From NCBI RefSeq assembly GCF_028453695.1, contig NC_135773.1, positions 4,278,001 through 4,342,000 on the forward strand: a stretch of DNA of 64,000 nt. The letters run 5' to 3'. Below the pieces are notes generated by a model. The model was not told the DNA's origin, made no database searches, and worked only from the letters and a program-made list of their open reading frames with translations. The position numbers were made by a program, and so were the translations under genes. Of the stretch, positions 48,881 to 58,623 are shown one piece after another; positions within the stretch are counted from its first letter, which is position 1, and the number at the start of each line of letters is the position of its first letter. The DNA comes from Augochlora pura. Taxonomy: Eukaryota > Arthropoda > Insecta > Hymenoptera > Halictidae.

Positions 48881-51255
48881 GAGCGTTTAGAACAATTTAA
48901 TACCTGCAAAGACCCGGAGAAAGGAAACCGAACAAAGCTGCGACTTCGAATGGAACCGATAGAGTCCTCGTCGAACGCTTACCCTTAAATTTTGATTTGC
49001 CGAAAAATCGAACGAGAGCGTTCCGTCTGTGTTTCCGGCGGAACGTTCGCCGATAATAGGGCCGATGAAAAATGCTCGGGCGGCGAAGTATGATGGACGA
49101 CGGAGCCTGAGCGTCTACTTTCGCAAGCGAAATAAACTTTGCCGCGGCTCTCCCGCGGGACACCGCGCGCGGCTTTTATTCCGTCGAAATATTTCGAACG
49201 ATGAAAATTGCATCGCCGCCGTGGTAAACGTAAAGTTCGCGGCGATCTAAGTGCGGCTCGACGAAAACCGTTCTCCACGACGATCGATCGTTTCGGGATC
49301 GCTCGGAAGAATTTCAGCTGCGCGCGCGAGAGAGAGAGAGCCCGGTTTCGATTCGTTTCGCGCGGATATAACGCGCGGCGGGTAGAAGCTTCCGGCCGTG
49401 AGCCGGTGCACACGTATCAGCGGGGGCTTATTAATAGTAATTATTGATGAGCTGGAATTTCACTAGCCTGGGTCCGATGCGGCCCGTTACGTGGGAAATT
49501 ATGTTGACTACCCGGCACCCCGGGCCGGGAGGGATAAATTATTCACGGGCGGGGTAAAAGTTGAATTTCACGCTCGGCAAATACAATTCCTGTACTGATT
49601 ACATCGGTGCCAGCTAAAACCTCGTAAAGTGCTCCTAGCAATTAGGAAGTAGATCATATTTAATCATGACCTATTACACCCGCTGTAACAAGATTTACCA
49701 TCATCCACTGCTGACCAGTATATCCCAGCAACGCCGCTGGATTTCGCGATACGGTTGGGACGCGACACGTGTATAGGGTGTGTGACAAGTGTTGCAGGCT
49801 ATTTTTAATCGTCGACGTAAAAAGAGGGTTGTTATCTTAGAATATAATCAGGGTATCGATTTCATTCTTTTTTAATTTAATGCCGCGAGGGAGCTGATCT
49901 TTTAATATGCGACTAATTGTTTTAGGGCAGCCGATACGGCGCTAAAGACTCTTTTAGCACTAAAAATGGATCAAGAATTCTCCTTTTACGGTCACTGGAG
50001 TTGCAACAATTTTTCTATTTATTTCTTTATTATAGTGCATTTCGTTTCTGTCTTCTTACAAAGCTGTGCTACTTTTCTTTTGTGTTGAATAGTATTTTAT
50101 CCGACCCTTCGTTAAGGTTATGTTAACCTTCGTTAGTACAAGACCACGATGCTGATGTACTTGTCTCTAAACTATATTCTGTAGCCTCACCTATGGAAAA
50201 ACGCAAGGATTTATTAGCTAACCTAATATTTTCTCCAATTGCCTCACAGTATATACAAAGTTACCCTTCAATGCTAAGAATGACCCTATTCAATTATCCT
50301 TCAATAAGTTCCACGTTGGTAGACCCTGGCTTAGTGTTCCATGGAACCGGTAACTCTGACAAACAAATGCACCAAAATAGGATCGCGTGTCCCACAGAAT
50401 AGAGCGCCGAGCCAAAGACACCCCTCGGAATAGCATCGTCGGGGCTCGCCGACTGGCGATAAATCAGTATAGTTACCCGCGGAACGAAGGGTTAAGCACC
50501 GTCCCTGAAACCGTCGCGAACTAATCTCTGGAGCGGCAGGTCGAAAGCGATCGTCCTCGCTGGGATCAGAGCGATCACGATGCACGCCCTTCGCTCGCGC
50601 CGTTTAGGTATCTTCTCCCCTTCCCTGTTTACAGGGGACCCGGGGCACCTAACGCGTTAAGAAAGGGTGGCGTGCCGTGCCTTGTCTGTAACGCGAGGTC
50701 GGGAACACGGTTGACCGAGTGGAAGGGGACAGGACTTAGCCAGACAATTTCTCATCGTGAGCTTCTTAGCGTCGAAGGTCCCTGAAAGCGACGCGGCAAG
50801 CGCCCCGAGGACGCTTGGGACGAAGAGGGCAGGACGAAGAAAGAGCGGAGGAAGTCGAGATAGAACAGGGTTTAAAATGGGTCTGGGGGGGGTCGGGCGG
50901 AGGGTCTCCCAGCAAAGTAATAGCGCCCTCTCGGTCCGACGATGATAAAACACTTTAAACCAGCCTTTACGAGAGCTTCTCGGAGTAATATAAGGCGCGA
51001 TTACCTATATTCCGTGCCAAAAAGATAAAACGTCACGGGAGGGCTAGTGTACACGTACGCTGTCTCTATCTCTGTTTCAATTTCTCTTATTTTCTCTCAC
51101 TCTCTCTCAATCGTTGTCTGGTATCCCTCGCTCTTTCTCTCGTTTATATTATATCTTTCCCTGTCCCTCTCTTTCTACTTCTGCCTCCCTTTTTTACTTT
51201 CTCTTTCCCTCTTTCAGTCTGTCTCTCTATACTCCACTTTTACTATTCCTCCGTA
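48881..51255. other. Non-coding: CpG islands 48890-49620 and 50390-51020, pyrimidine tract 51060-51240
   Basis: The frames at 48985-49413 and 50657-50953 (minus) are arginine/proline-rich and unrecognised. The CT-rich stretch at 51060-51240 is an irregular pyrimidine tract, not a clean microsatellite. Confidence 0.45.
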
Positions 51256-51591
51256 CAGGGTGTTCATTTTACATCGAACCACGCCTAATGTTATACCACA
51301 CTTTGTTATACCTAATATTACAAAAAATGTTTAAGAGGAATATTAACATGTTAAAATAAAAATGTTTAAGACGAATATAAAGGTGTTACAACATTTTTTC
51401 ATATTAAGTCAAGTTTACAGAATCATTGCTGACTTTTTAAATATAATTCATCAAATTCAACGTCAGCTGAAAGTTAAGATATTATCTATATATGAATCTT
51501 ATTTTATAAGATTAACAATATTTGCATTCACAAAAATATACAACGTACAAAATTGACGATCACTTTGGAAATTAGATTTGAAACACCCTCG
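51256..51591. mobile_element. Possible short-TIR DNA element (about 336 bp)
   Basis: CAGGGTGTTCATTTTACATCG at 51256 faces GAAACACCCTCG at 51580-51591, giving an inverted AGGGTGTT terminus. The interior is AT-rich and non-coding. The match is only 8-9 bases, and no clear target duplication was seen. Confidence 0.35.
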
Positions 51592-54500
51592 AGAAGAAAT
51601 TTTGTTCTACCTTTATATTCACCCCATAGAATCGTGGAATTTTGCTCGGTCCTTTCTACCATAACGCATAACAGAGATATTACTTGTGCCGACGATAAAA
51701 CGACCACCCCGTATACCTCTATACTCTTTCTCTTCCAGTCCCCCCCTCTCTCCCCCTCTTTCTCCCACTGCATCACTTTCCCTCCCCGCCCCTCTTTCCG
51801 CCCCGTTCTATCCTTCCTCTTCCGGTCTGGTCCTGACCTCCGGCACCCCTCGGCACGTCGCCCGCCCCTCGTTTCGAGGGGCCGTGTGCGCGCTCGTTTC
51901 GTCGTTCATTCTATGTATATTACCCCGGCTGGAGAGCATAGCGCCGCTCGCGAGCACACAACTCGTTCGCGAATATGGCAGCAAAACCCCCGGGAAAGTT
52001 CGGCCGCGTTCTCGTCGCGGGCCTCGCGAGTTACGCGGCCGCACACCGTCCACGGAATTTTGATTTTCATTTCGATTAATATGTGCGCGCGCGCGCGTGG
52101 CCGTCCGCCAGCGATGCGACTCGGCCGTGCGTCGAATTTTTGGACAGTCGTCACGTTACCGGGAGGGTTGTTGCCGGCTATTCGGCCGACGCTGCTTATG
52201 GAAATTCGCCGGCAAACGGGGCTGCTCGAATAAAAGAGTTATCGCGACGAGCGACGCCGTTTAATGCGTCGCGTAGCAAGCGAAGAGGGAGAGATCACGA
52301 TTTTTTTTTTTTTTGGCGAATTTCCGATTCGTCTCGCGTACTATTTAGCATCTCGTTATTTTGAACGCGGTTGCCACGGTCGATTATGATACGGTTATAT
52401 TTAGGTTCTCTTATTTAACGCTAAATTTACCGGACAATGTACACGGCATCAAAATTGCTGAAATTATAATCGATATCTGTACATACATAGCGTGGATAAT
52501 TACGTGAACAGGTATGCTGAATAAAATAGAGGGTTGATTTCATCGACCTGGCCGGGTTTTACCACGGACAACGGTATTGAATTATGTGGAGTCGACGTTA
52601 AGTCCCCGGATTATGCTATATCCGTTCTATAAACAATTCTCTCGCCAGTCCCGTAACACTCCTGATGTTTGCTTTACGGTTTTGGTAGCAGCGGTATCAA
52701 CCGTAGAGACTACGTTGATAATTCCTTAGACGGAATTTGCATCCGCGCGGTGGGGGCGGCGGGGGAGCGAACGTTCATCCCCCTATCTTTGATCGTAAAT
52801 AGGACATCCAACACTCGGTGACACCGCGGAGGGAAGCAAAGAAACACGTGCTACTGAAATATGTAGGTCGTACGGGTTTATCCCGGCGCTACCGGCACGC
52901 TCCACTTTTCTGGACCCGCTCGACATCGGCGACGATGAAATACGCCATAGTAATATTCGTCGCTTTATCTACCGTCGCGGTGACACCGTAGAACGTATTT
53001 TGTAACATTCCCGGTTGCGTTATTAATCATGCTCGGCTGCGTGCGCAACAAAACTATCCCCGGGATCGATGCGAAATTCACGAACTTGTAACGGGGGAAA
53101 CGTCGACTATGCGAACTATCGATAGTATCTTTATGTAATGAACAATTAATTGGCAAAGCAACGAGGAGCAGGTGGGCTGACAACTATGCGCAATAAAGGG
53201 CCGGGTTAATAATGGCCAGACTTCGTAAAACGCGACTGAACGCGCGTAATAAAACGTGCACGGTGACCGAAATTAATTGTACTGTCATTCTACGTTCGCC
53301 GCAAAGAATTTTCACCTCGAGGAAATTGCGAAATTTTTTCCTTAAGATTTTTAAAGAAGTAATTTGTTGAAGGTGGAATTTTCGTGGCAAAATGGCAAAC
53401 ATGATGGTAGTTTAACATGCGCAGTAGTACAAGTGTTGAGAGCAATTAACACGGGTGTAAGGAAACCTATTATGATGCGAAGCTATAATGCTTTAGAATT
53501 AATTGATTCTGATTTAGTAATTATAATGTACTATTACGAGTAACTAGAAAAATTATATTGACTAAAATTTAATAGATTTGGTAAAAATATAATTCTAACG
53601 ATGGAGAAATAATAAACGTGGAAAATTGTCGTTGACAGTGGACATTTCTTTTGAGTATGTAAATTGTAGGTTAGGCTATACGTTTCGAGAAACAACCCCT
53701 TCAAAAATAATTTCATGAGTAATAGATTATTATACCTGATTAAATTCATTTTTCTATTATCTGTGCCAGTGTTACTACACTGATTACTATCTTTTACTTT
53801 CAATTAATGTCAAAAATACGTTGTCGTAAATGAGTAAATTACAACTACCTTGAAAAATCTGAAATGCCATATTATTTTTAATCGTACTTCTTCTTTCAGT
53901 GGTAGTAGTACATTAAACATAATTTCGCAATATTTTTAAATTCTTCTGATTTTTTCACAATCTTAGATTTTCTATCATTTCTGGCATAAATGTATAAAAT
54001 CAATAAAAGCAGATATCTTTTTCTGTTATGGATTTTCTTGTACCATTGTAAGCAATATAGATGCATGTGGTTTCTCACCCTGTATCCAGCAATAGTCCCA
54101 TGAACGCGCGGCGTTCAGGAACCGACAAGAGCAAAAAACAATAAAATCCATCGGTCGCAGGATCCATCGAGAGTGTACAGTCTCGACGGACGCCGGGCCG
54201 GTCAAAAGCAAAGAAAGCGAAACCCGCGACGAAATTACAGCCGGTGTGCCCGTAAAAAGCGTGTTCCGCTCGACAAAGAGTAAAAGGTCGTTCCAAAGAG
54301 TGTTTGTGATTTCTTTTTTACGCCCGTCTTGTTTCTCTTGCGTTCCTCTTTTTCCCGTCTTTTCCTCCGTCGTGCCCCCCTTCCTGACAGTTTCGCCCCG
54401 ATCATATAACACGCGGAACGAGAGCGATCGCGCGACGAGAAACAAACCGTACAAAAGAACGTAAACGCCGTCGTCGCGTGTAACACACGCGAGCCGAGGG

Positions 54501-55140
54501 CTTTACGAGGCGCTTTTCCCCGCTTACATCGCTGTCCGTATGGTCGCGCTGGTACCGGCCGGATTGATCAAGCGTCTCGTTTGACGCGGGTATTATTGCT
54601 CGTTACCCGCCGCCCGATGAATTCGTATTCGAAACAGCGGGGGTAGAGGCGGCACCGTTTTCGAGGCACGGGGCCGGAAACGGAATTACGGAATCGGGGA
54701 TGTGTCTCGCGCCGTAAATGGGTCGACATAAATTTCCCGGGTATTTCTTTCGCGCCGCGCGCTCCGCGGAAAACTCCGCGGCTGCAACGCGCGACAAACT
54801 CCCGCTCGTTACCACCCGGTTGAATCTGCCACTAAAATTATAATTAAATTCCCGGGAGGGGATTTAAGCAATTTTAAACGGGACGACGAGTGCGTTTCGC
54901 AGCGTTCGCAGTTATCAAATTTACACTGTGCGAGACGCTGCGACATTATCTCCTCAACCCGCGCCGCTCACCGCCGCACCTGCTGCGATCCGCCGCCATT
55001 GCCACTCTTCGCGCAATAACAAGCGTGTTCATTACAAGTTCCTTCTGCTGTGATCAAATTAAACGAGAACTAGCGGGGAACCGAGACGAAATTTTTGGAG
55101 CGACGTGAGCGCGACTCGTACTCGATGGAGGAGTGGGGGA
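51592..55140. other. Non-coding: CpG islands 51740-52370, 52540-53310, 54090-55130 with AT spacers
   Basis: The longest plus-strand frame of the window (51553-52233, 226 codons) crosses the first island. It starts at TTG, and other frames there are also open on both strands, so I do not call a gene. A lone family A left end (TTAACGCTAAATTTACCGG) lies at 52415. A pyrimidine tract occurs at 51735-51835. Confidence 0.45.
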
Positions 55141-55285
55141 ACCCTCGAGTACTTAACTCTTGTTTGTAAGGATTTTTAATTCGTATTTTTAATATTTCTT
55201 AATCCTTATTTGTAAGAATTCTTAATTCTTATTTCTAATATTTCTTAATTCTTATTTCTAATATTTCTTAATTCTTATTTTCTTG
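55141..55285. repeat. AT-rich tandem repeat, about 23-bp unit
   Basis: AATATTTCTTAATTCTTATTTCT units. AATATTTCTT recurs at 55191, 55237 and 55260, with partial copies before. Confidence 0.75.
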
Positions 55286-56436
55286 AATAAACGAAAGTAT
55301 TAATCTCATGACTGCGATGAAATATTTCATGTTAATAGAGCGACTCTGTTGGGCGATAACGTAGATTCGTCATGGCGCACATTTTAAATGTGCGCCGCAG
55401 CGAACGATATTAAATTGCAGAGCTTTATGGAATTATATTTTTTTTCCGCCGTTGTGTGGAGATAATTACTAAACTGCAGATTTTACGAATTTACGACAAA
55501 CGCGTATCAGGTCGTTTTTAAATTGCGGGAAGATTAAAAGAACTTGAGGATATGCGAAATCGTTTACAATTTGAAAAACTGACTCGGGTCTTTGAATTAT
55601 TCCATCAGTTTAGTAAATAATAATTTGAGAGTAATCGAATCATTCCACCTGTTTTAATTAGTACGTTAAGAAACTCTGATTGCAGATTTTATATACATTT
55701 ATTATTTTATTGTATTATTTTTACTAACTTTATTGTTTATACTTATATTAAAAGAGAAAATAAGTTAATTAAATAACCTAATCAAAATAATTAAAAAATA
55801 GAGTATAACTATCTAGATCTAGCACCTCAAGTAATTAATATAATTTTTATTTTTCATAATAATTCGCAATCTAACAATAACCCTAGCATTTGAATAAATT
55901 TTCTCCATGTCCGTATACTTATAAACAGCAGCATTTATAGTCGTATTTTTAGGTATTCGGTATCAGATATGTCCAGTGTTGTGCAGCCGTTTACCCGCTA
56001 AAGGAACATATTCCCTGATATTTCAGTCCATTGCTGATGAATTTCGCAATTAATATCGCGACTACCAATTCGTTTGGCTTTTTCATTTCCCCCCAGAAAC
56101 GTCCGTCCCCACGGTCCATACCGGCAAATAATTTCCGTGGATACCGTCGAGGTAACAATTGTTTCGACAGATTTTTTTTTTTCGCGTCCGACATTGTTGC
56201 AACACGCTGACCGTGGCAGCCAGAGTTTTATTATCGTTTCCGCTTTTTTGCTCATTAACAAATATCAAAATCCGCGGGACATCAAAGGATACCGTGGTGG
56301 CTGCAAAAGCATGACAAATGTTGTGCCCTAATTGGTCCAAATCAAATTGCTTAACGAAATTGTATATTATAGTATGTCGTAGGATAGTATAGTGTATTGT
56401 ATAGTATAGTAAAGGATACTATAGACACCTTTTCTA
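55286..56436. other. AT-rich non-coding stretch, TATAG repeats at its end
   Basis: A weakly CpG-rich patch at 56060-56300 has overlapping unrecognised frames. ATAGTATAGT words cluster at 56368-56420, next to the mariner insertion. Confidence 0.45.
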
Positions 56437-56513
56437 TTAGGTTGGTGCATATGAAATGTCGGATTTTTAAGCGAGTATATAAAACTGCATATCTTTTTTC
56501 AAAAGCTATTAAT

Positions 56514-56666
56514 TTAATCAAGATGTGCCCCATTTGTTTCAATACACGTTTCCGAACGCGAGTTTAATTCATAAATGTCTGTCTTCAAGAAATTCTGATT
56601 TTTCGGATCAATAAACTGTAGTATGGAATTTTTCAGACTGTCTCCATTTACATACCGTTTAGCCCA
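56514..56666 (-). pseudogene. Mariner transposase C-terminus, left arm
   Basis: The minus strand from 56666 to the stop at 56516-56514 reads 50 uninterrupted codons. It begins WAKRYVNGDSLKNS, continues QFIDPKNQNFLKTDIYEL and ends ETCIETNGAHLD. That is the mariner C-terminal tail lying after the last catalytic aspartate (family pattern ...FxxKxYxxREDVENxxQEFID...NGxYFD). No catalytic residue is included, so alone it has no activity. The stop codon sits 77 bases from the element end, as on the other arm. Being open throughout, it has decayed less than the right arm. Confidence 0.85.
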
Positions 56667-56675
56667 CAAAAACTA

Positions 56676-56803
56676 CGCATACGTCGTACAAAACAATTGC
56701 GAAATTAAATGAAGTAAAATATAAAATTTTATAAAATATAGATCTTTCGCCAAGCGACTTTCGCTATTTTAAGCATTTAGCACAGTTTTTACGGGCTAAA
56801 TAG
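56676..56803 (+). pseudogene. Mariner transposase catalytic-end fragment, right arm, part 1
   Basis: The plus frame gives KTIAKLNEVKYKIL, an in-frame stop, then DLSPSDFRYFKHLAQFLRAK and a stop at 56801-56803. DLSPSDF with FKHL is the mariner motif around the third catalytic aspartate of DD34D (family form YSPDLSPSDYHFF+HL). Compared with the family, the residues between the beta-strand (KYKIL) and DLSPSDF are shortened by about three and contain a stop. The second aspartate motif (HDNARPH) is not intact. The frame continues at 57333 after the nested insertion. Confidence 0.85.
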
Positions 56804-57356
56804 TATATAGCTATTAAAATGCACTTTATCGCATAAGATAGAAATACTATAAGCCAGAAGATTTATTTCAAACTTCCAGTGGAAGTGGCTTCGGACGGCG
56901 GCGCTCGACGGGCGAGCGTCGCTGTGGACGACGGGTATTGGAGCGTGCAGTATTTTGGGCGGATATATCCGCCAGCGGTACGCAACGGTAAACACGCTTG
57001 GGCGGATATATCCGCCAGCCGTCCGCTAAGGGTCTCTAACGTCCGAGAGGTAGAGGGGAAGTTACGAAAATACGGTAAAATGCGAGCGCAGAGCTGGTCA
57101 ACATGCTTCGCGCGGTTTGTAATGGAACAGCCACGCGCCGAAGGCAAACCTATTGGCAACGTAGGAGAGCTGACGTCAGAGACGAAAAACTCAAGTGTTT
57201 ACGTTTTTCAAGCTAGGTTTCGTTCTATTTCTCTTAATCCCGACATTATTTATGACAGGTCGCTGTCACATTCTTCAGCCGACCAACGTATAATGACAAC
57301 ACTGTCCTAAAACTGCTCAATATCTGCCCGAGTTTCGACGGGCTAAATAGTATATA
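56784..57356. mobile_element. 521-bp nested insertion with about 26-bp flanking duplication
   Basis: AGTTT-two variable bases-ACGGGCTAAATAGTATATA occurs at 56784-56809 and again at 57331-57356 (19 bases identical, 24 of 26 overall). The duplicated sequence is mariner coding sequence, so it is a target duplication around foreign DNA at 56810-57330. The insert is GC-richer than its host and has no inverted ends. It contains two copies of the 16-bp palindrome GGCGGATATATCCGCC 43 bases apart, and a TGACGTCA at 57171-57178. One plus frame is open for about 143 codons (56879-57310, GTG start), but the minus strand is also open over much of it. No domain is recognised. Long variable duplications suggest a retroposon-type insertion, though I see no poly-A tail. 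Confidence 0.75.
56958..57016. repeat. Paired 16-bp perfect palindromes
   Basis: GGCGGATATATCCGCC at 56958-56973 and 57001-57016, each extended to a shared 20-base word from GGGCGG to CCAGC. They could be a protein-binding dyad or short hairpins; neither is proven. Confidence 0.9.
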
Positions 57357-57491
57357 AGTGAAGACACTCTGAAATATTCCATGTCAGAGTTTATTAATTC
57401 TAAAGATCAGAATTTGTTTAAGACAGGCATTTCTGTATTGATATCTTGTTGAAAAGGGTATAGTAAAGAATACGGGGCATATTTTGATTAA
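57333..57491 (+). pseudogene. Mariner transposase C-terminus, right arm, part 2
   Basis: Continues the split fragment. After the repeated target sequence the frame reads YISEDTLKYSMSEFINSK, DQNLFKTGISVLISC and ends KEYGAYFD at the stop 57489-57491. In-frame stops occur at 57348-57350 and between LISC and KGY. It is colinear with the left-arm copy (QFIDPKNQN, NGAHLD). The stop is 77 bases from the element end. Confidence 0.85.
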
Positions 57492-57568
57492 ATCAACAGC
57501 TTTTGAAAAAAGATATACAGTTTTATATATTTACGTAAACATCCGACATTTCATATACACCAACCTAA

Positions 57569-58159
57569 TAATAATTCCATTTTCGTAATTATTCCACCAA
57601 AAGGATTAAGGGGTTACCTTATAATAATTTTTATTAAAATAGTTTCCTATTTTCTATGTTCTCTATGTAATTACTCTTGTACTGCTGCTATAGTAATTCC
57701 AAAATTAATTCAATAAATTTTATAATACAAAATATAGGTACAGATTATATTAATGTACCTAGATTAAGACTAGTTGAAGTCAGAGTGTTCAATGTACACC
57801 CCCTACCAAATAAATAAACTAACTAATTAATTTGCAAGTGGTTGCCGGTTAGAAAAAAAGGATATCGCGGAACGCGTCCGACATAGACACGCGGGGGAGT
57901 GGCTCATCGCGCAAGGAGAAAAATTGAAATGACGTGAAACGGAAGGTGAAACGCCGTTGTATTATCGGGACGCTTTGAAGTGAAATATTTCAATATTATT
58001 AGAGATCCCCTTATCCGACGCGCTGTAAAATTCGACGGAAATTCGATTCCTCGCGCTACATCGCTGCGAGCTCCACGGGATGCCGTGAAAAATATTATTC
58101 GAAGCGTTGTTCTAGGATCTTTCCGATTGAGCGAGAAACAGCGTGGCGGTGGTGGTGGT
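57569..58159. other. Non-coding spacer, AT-rich then CpG-rich
   Basis: A segment ending CCAAATAAATAAACTAACTAA at about 57805-57830 looks like a LINE tail, but without any other support. Confidence 0.4.
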
Positions 58160-58174
58160 GGGGGGGGGGGGGGG
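58160..58174 (+). repeat. Poly-G run after GGT repeats
   Basis: GGTGGTGGTGGTGG leads into about 15 G. Confidence 0.9.
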
Positions 58175-58421
58175 TTGCTCGGAGGGTGGCGTTCCATTTT
58201 CTCCCAGTATTCGAGCTCTTTGTTGAAAGAGGGGGGGAAGCGTTCCGCGAAAATCTCGAATGTTGTCTACGAAGCAGGAATCATTGATCCTTGATTTTTC
58301 CCATCGCCGAGCGATTTCGGAAAACTGAGGGAAAAATTCAGACCGTTTCGCGGATCCAACCAAATGAAATTTTCTCCGCGCTGGAAAATGGGAACGGGAC
58401 CAGCGTCCGCGAGAACCAGTT

Positions 58422-58559
58422 CTCCCTCTCTCCTCTCTCAAAATCTCTGTCTCTATCTTTCTCCCTCTCTCAATTTCTGTCTCTATCGTTCTCTCTAACT
58501 TTCTCTCTCTCTCTCTCTCAATCTCTCTGTCTCTATCTTTCTCCCTCTCTCAATTTCTG

Positions 58560-58606
<47 letters not shown>

Positions 58607-58623
58607 ATATCTCTCTCTCTTTC
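58422..58623. repeat. Interrupted CT array with CA block
   Basis: Several CT blocks separated by CAATTTCTGTCTCTATC-like spacers that themselves repeat about every 50-60 bases. A pure CT run lies at 58561-58588, then CA at 58588-58606, then CT again. Confidence 0.88.

Larger units (their letters stand above)
56437..57568. mobile_element. Palindromic (foldback) mariner with nested insertion
   Basis: The element starts TTAGGTTGGTGCATATG and ends with the inverted form, each side flanked by TA, the Tc1/mariner target. Both ends are 77 bases from terminus to a transposase stop codon, with roughly 9 mismatches between them. Inside each terminus lies a copy of the transposase C-terminus, on the minus strand in the left arm (56514-56666) and the plus strand in the right arm. 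So both ends are 3' ends of one mariner type joined head to head, with no 5' end, start codon or N-terminal domain. The right arm is split by about 547 added bases. Total length is 1132 bp, or about 585 bp without the insert. It cannot encode a working transposase; any movement would need enzyme supplied elsewhere. Subfamily (mellifera-like?) is inference. Confidence 0.9.

Noticed and set aside
51553..52233. Plus-strand open frame of 226 codons, the longest in the window
   Set aside because: It has a TTG start, runs through a pyrimidine tract into a CpG island, and other frames on both strands are open over the same DNA. No domain is seen.
57725..57835. Segment ending CCAAATAAATAAACTAACTAA considered as a LINE tail
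   Set aside because: No flanking duplication and no second copy in the window; simple AT words suffice to explain it.
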